Source: Pachyseris speciosa (lineage: Eukaryota; Cnidaria; Anthozoa; Scleractinia; Pachyseridae). From it: 64,000 nt of DNA. The notes under the pieces were generated by a model. It saw nothing but the letters and a program-made list of their open reading frames with translations, made no database searches and was not told the DNA's origin. Shown here one piece after another: positions 55,345-64,000 of this stretch; the stretch's first letter is position 1; the number at the start of each line of letters is the position of its first letter. The stretch spans positions 412,501 through 476,500 of the forward strand of contig JAEMWC010000361.1 of assembly GCA_016490735.1 (NCBI GenBank), written 5' to 3'. Made by a program: the position numbers and the translations under genes.

Positions 55345-55842
55345 ATAGTAGTCGACGCTTACGTCGTCTATATTTAGCCGGGGATAGTGATGGAGACTGC
55401 TCAAGCTGTTTAAATTTCCCACTTCCCTTCCTAAAGCTAGTTCTCTTAGGGTCTGGCATTCAAGATGGCGGCAAAGCATTCCCTCCCCCACCCCCTCTTG
55501 GGTACTTTTGTCACTCTGAGTGCACATGATTGATCAATTCTTCGCACAAAAACAAAAATTGAAAATTGATCGCAATTTTCAATTTTGGATTTTCTTCTAA
55601 ATTCATGTAACCGTAGCTGAAACGAGATTAGGACAATGGTTTGATTTTCTTTTCAGTGGTAACTGCACAAAAATAAAAGTCTAAGTGTTATTTTTGTTCC
55701 TTATAAACGTGAAAGCGGTTAAATGTTTACAACTACGCGTTTATTGATTTCGCGAGAAAAAAAGAATGAGAATCAAAAATTGACATCGATTTTCAATTTT
55801 TAATTTGAATTGAAAATTGAATGGACGAATGACCCACGGACC
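55345..55842 (-). repeat. Inverted repeat, right arm
   Basis: Reverse complement of 52,556-53,070. It lacks about 20 bases near the middle (the TATGGCATTTATTTA stretch). Confidence 0.8.
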
Positions 55843-56629
55843 AATGTGCACACTTACTAGTGTAAATCCCACAAGAAGTCTGTCAATTGTAACAAATGAG
55901 TTTTGGTTTCTTTATTCATGAAATGTTCGTTAAAATTTTCCCCGTATTTAATTTTATATGCACATTTTACAAGATGTGTAGATTAATGCACTTATAATCT
56001 TACTAGTGGCTGATTAACAGAGTGACATTTGCTTCCTTCTTAACCGTAACGTTAATCTTTACGAAATCTCGATCTTTTTTTGTCCATATGACAACAAACT
56101 CTGTAAAATTATAACATTTCAATATTAGTTACAATGGCTATTCATTTCCATCAGTTTATAGACATTTTGCTCGCATAATATCTGATTTACCACGAGTCCA
56201 TTTTCCGATCAGCTTTTCTAGCATGTGAGAAAATCCCTGTATAAACATTTGAGTCATATAAAATCGGTATTTTTTACCAATTGTTTGAGCTGCACATTAG
56301 GTGGACTTAAATCGATTAAATCACCCATCGAACAATACAAAATTAAGCTACGGTACTGATTATTACCCTTGACGCTTTCGGAATAATTTATGGATGTAGA
56401 GCGATTGAGAATTCAGACAATAGATTTAGAGCAGGCACTTTCGTGTTATGTTACTTTCTTTACTGCACAAGATCTTTATCACACGAAGGTCAACCATTAA
56501 TCTGATTCTCTCGCTGTTGTTAGTTCCGTTTCTTACCTGTTGTTGTATGTTACCTACTTGTCTAGTGGGATCCAAAAATGCTCTTAAAGTGGCTGATGGG
56601 TGCTGAGTGTAGGCTTCATGAGCGAAAGT
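55843..56629. other. No gene seen
   Basis: AT-rich sequence without a recognisable frame, repeat end or RNA gene. Confidence 0.4.
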
Positions 56630-57190
56630 GAAACTTCAGCTGATGGGAAAAGTCCCTGCAATTTGTCCCTTCAGTACTTTAGGGAGATCATACCTAGGGG
56701 GAAGTCCCTTCGATTCTCTCATCCTCAGAATTTCAATAATTTCCTTCTGTTACAAAACTCCGTTGGTGTTGTATCTATCATCATGATTACTTTACAAAGA
56801 CTAAATTGAAAAGGAAAATGAAACTGCATTCCAGGGGAAAACCCCTTCAGTACTTTTTGGGAGATCATACCTATAGGGGGAAGTCCCTTCTCTCGTCCTC
56901 AGAATTCCAATAATTTCCTTCTGTTACTGCCATATTCTTCTTGCTAGAAATGCGTTTAAATTTATATAGAAGCAAATCTTCTCAAAACCAAACCGTACAG
57001 TGTCTGGATAAACCAATGCTCAGTACCCTGATTTCACCCTCAGCTTCAAAAGAAACTATAGAACCTCGTGATGAAATAAAACTGTCCTGCAGACTCCGTT
57101 GGTCTGCTTGTATCTATCATCATGATTACTTTACAAAGACTAAATTGAAAATGAAAATGAAACTGCATTCCAGGGGAAAACTCCATCACT
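56630..57190 (+). repeat. Imperfect tandem repeat, about 200-330 bp units
   Basis: The blocks GGGAGATCATACCTA, TCAATAATTTCCTTCTGTTAC, ATCATCATGATTACTTTACA and AAACTGCATTCCAGGGGAAA each occur twice in the same order. The second unit is longer by an inserted 130 bases. Confidence 0.65.
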
Positions 57191-57780
57191 TTTTTATCTC
57201 CGGCACGAGGGAAGGTCATGGGTTGGGGAAATTGGAATCCTCCTTTTTTCCTTGCAGGTCAACATTCTTTATCGTCGTATTATTTTCTGTCAGAAATATT
57301 CGTTCTTTATAAATCAAGAAGCACATTCTATACTGCAGCAATTTCTAGCAGTTTCTCCATATTCGTGTTTTCACAAAAGTCGAGCAATTCATTTTGGCAT
57401 TGTTATTTATCTTGCCGTAAAATATGGACAATGACAATAACATCAACAACAAAAATACTGACTAAATAGTAATTATAAGTCAATTATTTTCTCGTCGTGT
57501 TTAAGTATAAATTAGCATTGCAAAAAAATGAAAGAGAAACTGAAACTTCATGCGAGGGGAAAACCCCATCAACTGGGGAAGAGGTCTTAAATCTCATAAG
57601 GAAGCCAACAACTTTTTCTTTGTACTTCGATATTTTTATAATCATAAAAAATGAAGAAAATTCTTTAAAACAAATCTGAACTTGAAACGATGCCTAGAAG
57701 CTCTTATTTACAAGGTTGCTCCCTCAAAAAAATTAATCTAGTGACTATAGAAGTGGACGAAAAATGTCGGATACTGCAGT

Positions 57781-58020
57781 TTATTTCGGCTGTGTTGTGT
57801 ATAAATTAATGCGGCAGCCTGATAGGGTTTTAAATATTGGAAAGTCAATTATTTTCTCGTCGTCTTGAACTAATGACGCTTCGCTTTCAGCGAATAAAAT
57901 TGTTGGCTTGACAGGAAGTCTGGGGAAATTCAGGAAATTGCCTTCAACCGGATTGAAGGATTCAAATAATTTAGTCCAACCAACAAAGCAGGCTTCGTTG
58001 CTTATTGTTTCATTACTCAT
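57781..58020 (-). CDS. Hypothetical small ORF
   Basis: The minus-strand frame from the ATG at 58,020 encodes about 79 residues (MSNETISNEACFVGWTKLFE and FNPVEGNFLNFPRLPV). Composition is plausible for protein, but no domain, splice site or second copy supports it. Confidence 0.2.
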   Translation of the reverse strand: MSNETISNEACFVGWTKLFESFNPVEGNFLNFPRLPVKPTILFAESEASLVQDDEKIIDFPIFKTLSGCRINLYTTQPK

Positions 58021-58039
58021 TTGCTGCTTAAAGCTCAAG

Positions 58040-59612
58040 AAATGCCGCTGAATGACCGTGCATTAATCAGTATATTAGGCCTTGTTGAGCGTTGACCTTT
58101 GTTGATCAACTTGTTTAACAAAACGTCTTTAAATGAACACCCCCATTAAACGGCAAAAGAAGACATAAAAGCATTTTATCACGGCGCCATGCAGCCCAAG
58201 AAGTCAAAAGATGGTTGATTAACAAATGTTACATGCTATGATGTATGAACTAAACGTGGCACCGAACTCTTCTTCTAAAGAGCATTCTATTTCACTTCTA
58301 ATTCCTGACTGATCCGGATCCCCATATTCTCGAATTGGTATTCTTTCTATTCTGAAAGTTTTTTCTACCTACCTTGTTCTTCCTTCTGAGTTCTTTCACC
58401 AAAAGTATCTACTGGTATTGTTGTAAATTGTCGGACTACAAAATGGTCCTGAATACGAAAAGATCACGCATTCCGAAAGTGACTGGAAGAGATGCTCACA
58501 AGAAGCTAAGAGAAGGTTGTTTTGTCGGCCGGCTGTCAAGATACCGCTGCCGGTCGCTTCGTTTCCCGACCTCGAGACAACTGTTAAATGACCAGACGGG
58601 TACTACGTTGGATAGTCAGAGCGGATATCTATAAAAGATTAAAGTCAATATCTCTTATTATTGAACAACTGACGGGTATTACCCTGATTCTGACTATCCA
58701 CTCATTCGTTTGTATCTGCAATTACAAATGCAGTGTCAATCAACTTCATTTCCTAGAATGTGATAAAATAAGCTCTGGATTTCTAGGAAAACTATATTTA
58801 GAACATTAATGTTCCGATTGTTTGTCGCAACACGCGCGAGGGTTTTAAGGTTTGTAAGAGTTTAAAGAGACACATTCCCCCTTTTAGAGCGCATAGCTCA
58901 TTTGAAAGGGGGTTTCAAATAGTTTTTGAAGGTTTTAGATGGAATTTTAAACGGAATAAAGCTAAACACTTCCCCACAGGGAACTGAAACAAGGGTGATC
59001 TTAAAATGGTTTTTGGCCCAGCGGTGGTAGGGGAACTGAGGGGCGGCTCGTCGCGGCATCCCAGAGCAGGAGGGTGGTGAAGTTTCGAATTGAGGGGCGG
59101 ATAACTGAACCGCACTATAGTTTAATTGGAAAGATCGTAGTGTCCAAATGTCTTGTCTCACAACGCCAGCCTTACCGGAAGTGACTACCATGCAGTGAAC
59201 ACTGTGAGAAATAAGGAACTACGGTACTGAACAGTTCACTAAAGCAACTTCCTCACGGTTATACCTGATATACAAGTTTTGCATCTTAACCGGGGGAGTT
59301 AGTCCCTTTATAAAAAATGTTCAGATTATCGCCGTAACAGTTATATATGAACAATGATATATGAAAAATTTCATTGGTTTTGAACACTTTTTAGTCAATA
59401 TGTCTTTGCCCAGAGAAATAACTTTTAGCTAACATTATTTAACTGAATGTTCTTATCTATTTATAGGAATTCACTACCCCAAACTCCAGTACAAAATTCC
59501 AATTTTCACCTGCGAACCGAGAGATCTGGAATGGAAAGCGTCGTGCATGATGTAAATGTGAAGCGACGTTTCTTCCATAGAGGATTATGGCCGCACGGAG
59601 ATACGAAGATAA
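58040..59612. other. No gene recognised
   Basis: Several short frames occur, but none has family motifs. The minus strand at 58,898-59,191 is open for about 97 codons without recognisable content. Confidence 0.35.
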
Positions 59613-60157
59613 TGCACCAGTCATTTGAAACCCGCCAGTCACTTGAAAATGATAGTAATTCGAACTGGAACAATTAGAATTATTACTTTTTTTAAGGATG
59701 AAAAAGCTTTACACCGTTGATAGCCAATCGGAAGTAAGTGATCCCACGAAAATGCATCGTTTTCAAAATAAACAAACCTACTTATCCACATCTCTGAAAA
59801 ATGCATCTAAATTGTTGTTGGCATATTAAAAAAAAAACTAATCTTATATCCTTCAATTACTTATCTAGGCGTTCAAACTGACAAAGTATGAACATCCTGA
59901 TTAGAATCCATGCAAGATCGAGTATGTCAAGAAAGCGACAATAATGTGAGCAAAATTACTATGAGGCGGGAAAAAGGAAAACCGGAGTGACTGCCCCGCT
60001 TATTCCCCTGGTAGGAGATGCCAAGACCATGACTTTAGGGAATTCCCTACCTACCGGGGAACCAAAATGGAGTGTAGTTAAAGTGAAAGTCCCCGCAATC
60101 CCCCGCTAAGGCCCGAATTAGGGGAGGGTGTTGCGGTGGTTTCAAATGACTGGTGCA
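59613..60157. mobile_element. MITE with TAA target duplication
   Basis: Terminal inverted repeats are TGCACCAGTCATTTGAAACC on the left and the reverse complement on the right (GGTTTCAAATGACTGGTGCA, 60,138-60,157). TAA lies on both sides (59,610-59,612 and 60,158-60,160), again the Harbinger type of duplication. There is no transposase. Confidence 0.75.
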
Positions 60158-60160
60158 TAA

Positions 60161-61069
60161 AAATATTTCATGAGTGAGCACGATATATTTTCAACACTCA
60201 GAAATTTCATATCTTCAAGTGGCCATGTAACCAAATGAAAAAATATTCTTTTCCTATTAATCAATACCTATCCAATTAAACTCCCGAGAATAGCAGTGAT
60301 TTTAACTACTCAGTGTAGACAGGAGAATAGAGTTGAAGTGAGTTGTTTACTTTATGGAGAAAAACGATTTTGTCATTAAAAAACAGATCGTATCTGCGTT
60401 TTTTAACAACGCTTTTGACTTTTTCACTTCTTGACACCGCAAGACTGTCTACTCTACATTCCAAAGTTTAAAAGAAAATGTAATTTTTTTAAGTAAATCT
60501 TATTGACACAAGATGGTTTATAATTTGTAGTCAACGTTAACAGTAGGAGAAAGATTAGCTTTTAAATAATGAAATGATGTACCTCCTTCCCACAAAAGAA
60601 AAAAAAATCATGCAATGCCTTGGGCCAAACCTCTCCCTAAATTTCATATCAAAAATACCGCCAGGGCCAACTCGATGGTTAAATTAGCTCGGCACGCCGG
60701 ATATATTGGGTCAGTATTAGAGACATAAAAAAATGCATTTAAATAATGGGAAACAGTGAAATAACAATTTGTCAGGGAGGATAAGGACCATAGAAACAGG
60801 AATAAATGCAAATATGGCGAGAAATGGTGAAGAATGGAGAAGATTGAAACGGATTACAACAAATAATCGTTTTTGAAAAATTGAGGTTAAACTTTTCAAA
60901 ATCCAAAGACCGTGATGTAGTTCCTTAAAAATATCCACTTTGCCCTTTGCGTACCTAGGGGGTGCTATTTAATTCAACACATTTTGGGCAGTTAATAGTC
61001 TGGGGCACTTACCTTCTCCATATGTGGAGTCACTACCCGAAATATCGTGATGCACGCGAGTGGCTGTCG
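60161..61069. other. No gene seen
   Basis: AT-rich, without recognisable coding, RNA or repeat structure. Confidence 0.35.
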
Positions 61070-61900
61070 TTTTTCGATTGAGTGGAATCGCTCTAATTTG
61101 ATAAGATTGTCGCTTTTACAGTGGTTTTCTGAGCCATTTTCTTCTTCAGAAGCCCTCAGGCTGGCATCATTAAGCTAGAATGTGGGTAAAGGCGAGCCTT
61201 TGAAAGAAACCAGAGGTGAGAGGCGTGTTTCATGTTGACGGAGATACCAAACACGCTCTGTTGTAAGTATGGTGACTCAAAATGGAACATCTCTCTTGCC
61301 GTTCTTCAAGTGGATTCTGGGACCTACCAAGGTAATTTGGGCTAGTTTTGACCGGTAAAAAACTCATCGATGCAATTTTTTGCTGGTTAAACCGGGTGTC
61401 TCAACACTTATCGAAAAACTATGAAATGGACCGAAGGAGAGTTCTATGCTTTTGGTGTAGGGGAATCACCCAGAATTTTGTTTTTCGGGCGTCAACGAGG
61501 CAAGTTGAGACACACGAGATTGGCTGTCAGAAACGAGCTGAAGTGTGACTGGCAGAAAATGTGAGGGAAATCTTTCGTTGCGGATAGCAAGGAGAGAGCT
61601 AGATGTTTGCTTTGAAATGTAGATTTTGATATTTGGGCAATGTTTTTGATTAAAAAGTTGACCACAAAAATGTGTAATTTTTGGCGTTATTCTCTGGCCA
61701 AAAGACTAGCATTTTGTGCTTTGCTGCCAAACGGACGGTGATATGCAGCAGAATTCGGGAATTGCAGTCGATTTGTTGGCTGTGAAGATTGCAAAGCACA
61801 CTAGTTGCTGCTATTGACACATCATCGGCCGTTCACGACATTGTGACAAAATTTAAACTAGAAATTTATGAAAGCAAAAGCGATTCGTTAAGGGTTAAAA
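61070..61900 (+). repeat. Dispersed repeat, fourth, diverged copy
   Basis: It shares order and wording with 12,960-13,500: TTTTCTGAGCCATTTTCTTC, CTGGCATCATTAAGCT, AACCAGAGGTGAGAGGC and CCCAGAATTTTG. It lies outside the segmental duplication, so the family is dispersed. Confidence 0.5.
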
Positions 61901-63255
61901 TGTTTGTAGACGTTGTATTTTACAAAATGGAGGTAACGCTCTGCTAATTCAGTTAAATAAGGAATTTTCCTCGGGGGTGGGGGGGGGGGGGGGGAGGGTG
62001 AATTCGCTACCAACTAAAATAGCGAACCGATGAGAATTATACTTGCACTTTTTAGGTAAAACTGTAGAATTTTTGTTTTATAGTTTTCCGCCATGTATTT
62101 GCTGTACTTGGGTTTACCTTTCAAACAACTAGCGCTCAATTATCAATTAACGGTTAACCTATCATTAGACGTTTATAACTCCTAGCTAAAGGATGGTTCC
62201 ATAATTTTTTCCAACATCTCTAACATCACCAATATCCAAACTTTTCTGTCATTACTGAGCTAATCGTAAAACAATCATTAGAACATAAAGTCACATTTAT
62301 AAAATTCTCAGCAATTTCGCACTTTATGTTCCAATGATTGTTTCAATGTATCTTAGATCACGACGCCTCCACCAGCTTCCAACTTAAGATCAAAGAAGCT
62401 ATACATATCAGTTCAATGAGAGCAACCTACATTAAATCATCAACGGTATCATGTCAATTTAAAACTTTCTTTGTAATCATGGAATACATTGTCATGTTTC
62501 CTTTTGTTGTTATGCTAAATGAATAAGCATTCTGTGTGACGTTATAAATTCAACTTTGTACTTTATACTCAAGATGACAAAGAACTGTCGAAACTGTCTT
62601 TTAAAATTACTAAAAATGTTGTGTCTTTTCTTAAAATTATAACATGTCTGCTGCTATCAAGACCTTTTGGTAATAACATCCACGGAAATAGCAGAGAATT
62701 TTTTCCATTAATGGGTCACGCGAAACTGTCTCGGCCAAGCATTTATGTTTGCACCGTCTGCGGAAACCACCTCTTCGGAGGTGATCAGTTGAGCCCGAAA
62801 AGCGTTGTTATCCATCCAGAAATGTCTTGCTTGCCGCCCGTCGTCCACCACTATCAAAAGCTCTTACTGATTTTTGCGCTCATTAGTGGTTCAAAAAATC
62901 AAAAACCTTTGTAATGTTTTCAGAGAATTCATATGAGACTACGACTGATCAGAATAATAAATTAATTGTCTTGGAATAGAATCCCATCTGTGTAAACAAA
63001 CAATGACAAAGAGCGAAGTTATCGGTGATCGCGTGTCGTACGTAAAGAATTCTAACATGAAAGTCGCTTGTATGTGCATCATGCAACCTTTGCGATATTG
63101 TTTTGCTTCTTTGGAGCCCTAGCTGTAAACGTTAGCAAAATTATGTTCCCTTTTTGAGGTCTTTGTGATAGTTTCATAATCATTTAGTTTTGTTTTCATT
63201 GTCTTGGAGGAAGGTGTGGGAGGTGGAGTAAAATAGAAGGGATAAGTAAGCATGA
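61901..63255. other. No firm gene; one CxxC-containing frame
   Basis: A G16 run lies near 61,980. The plus frame at 62,621-62,914 includes RPSIYVCTVCGNHLFGGDQL, a possible zinc-binding knuckle, but it has no partners or splice context, so I do not call it a gene. Confidence 0.3.
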
Positions 63256-63631
63256 TTGGTCCTTTTTACACTACAGACGGATTATCCGTCCAGACGAATA
63301 ATGCGTCTGTCATTTTAAAGACTAGTCTAACGACGGGCGCCGGGACGAACTATATGAGACGCATAACGCGTCTGGGACGAACTTGGGCAAACGTTTGTTC
63401 TGCGTCTGTTTAGTTCGTCTAGTATAAAAACAGGCACAAGACGCATTATGCGTCTAGACGAACTATCCGCGTTAATGCATCTTGAAAGACGCACTAAATA
63501 AGATATTTCGTCTAGAAGCATAATCCGTCTTGTGCCCGTCTTTATACTAGTCAACTAAACAGACACGGAACAAACGTTTGCCCAAGTTCCTCGCAGACGG
63601 ATTATGCGTTTCTAGTATAAAAACGACCATT
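63256..63631. mobile_element. Palindrome-rich MITE
   Basis: The ends are inverted: TTGGTCCTTTTTACACTA and TAGTATAAAAACGACCATT. The interior repeats AGACGCATTATGCGTCT-type palindromes and two opposed copies of GGGCAAACGTTTGTTC (63,382 and 63,570). No coding frame. The exact ends are uncertain by a few bases. Confidence 0.6.
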
Positions 63632-64000
63632 ATGAATATATGTGTGCAAATAACGAATGTGTGCAGTTTGCACGCAATTTTGCAGTGTTACAAAACATTT
63701 TGCCTAGAGTTGTAGCTTATAATTAGGATCAGTTGTGTATAGCTCATCGTTTTACAGTTTATTCCAATAGCCCTCTCTTCAAGGACCAAATGTTATAACT
63801 CCGGCTTGGCAATGAAATCATCAACTTATTAAAAGTTAATTTGCTCCTCTAAGAAAACTCTCAAGACTCATGTAATTAATATCATACGTACTTCGATGAT
63901 GCCTAATCTCATAATTGTAAAGCTTTCTAGTTTCTTTTAGGTCTCCTCGTCAATTTTTCTTTACAATCTAGTGCACGTAACTGTATACTGTCTAGTATTA
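63632..64000. other. Right end of window, no gene seen
   Basis: AT-rich, with no recognisable feature. Confidence 0.4.

Noticed and set aside
62621..62914. Zinc-knuckle gene
   Set aside because: There is a single CxxC-like stretch in a short frame with no second ligand pair, splice sites or repeat copies.

Overview
This is eukaryotic, metazoan DNA. Genes are split by GT-AG introns, most of the sequence is AT-rich and non-coding, and it is dense in LINEs, tRNA-derived SINEs, MITEs and microsatellites. The combination of a cellular (QDE-1/EGO-1 type) RNA-dependent RNA polymerase homologue, a secreted PAN/apple plus pentraxin gene, and tRNA-headed SINEs suggests an anthozoan cnidarian, most likely a stony coral. 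That assignment is an inference from gene and repeat content.

Layout. Positions 1 to about 21,000 (copy A) and 22,342 to about 43,400 (copy B) are a direct tandem segmental duplication. Each copy carries, on the minus strand, parts of a gene coding for a secreted PAN/apple domain, a Ser/Thr-rich linker and a pentraxin domain. The copies have decayed differently. A keeps a signal-peptide exon but has lost the first pentraxin exon and has a stop in the PAN exon. B keeps all three pentraxin exons and an open PAN exon but lacks the signal exon at the expected place, and its linker donor appears mutated. Insertions present in only one copy give natural empty-site comparisons: a 4.3 kb LINE in B, a 1.0 kb dispersed repeat and a 2.6 kb inverted-repeat element in A, a Harbinger-like MITE in A, and a 1 kb hexanucleotide satellite in B.

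Two arrays of a 250 bp unit with a tRNA-like head stand out. One (18.5-20.4 kb) has seven complete units and one partial unit in the same orientation. The other (26.8-27.7 kb) has three minus-strand units and one plus-strand unit head to head, and sits inside the reverse-transcriptase ORF of the LINE, flanked by a perfect 12 bp target-site duplication. The array itself therefore behaves as a mobile unit.

From 43.4 to 47.5 kb there is a decayed LINE with a second, oppositely oriented LINE nested in it. The best single gene is at 49.4-51.3 kb on the minus strand: an intact 637-codon ORF for a cellular RdRP-family protein in which the catalytic Asp-x-Asp-Gly-Asp loop reads Pro-Ser-Asp-Ala-Asn, so it is probably a pseudo-polymerase. 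Its start is supported by an in-frame stop upstream and a 3' splice site just before that. Upstream of it, 51.4-56 kb holds a SINE, a tandem repeat with an inverted copy about 2.3 kb away, and several MITEs. The last 8 kb is repeats and sequence without a recognisable gene.
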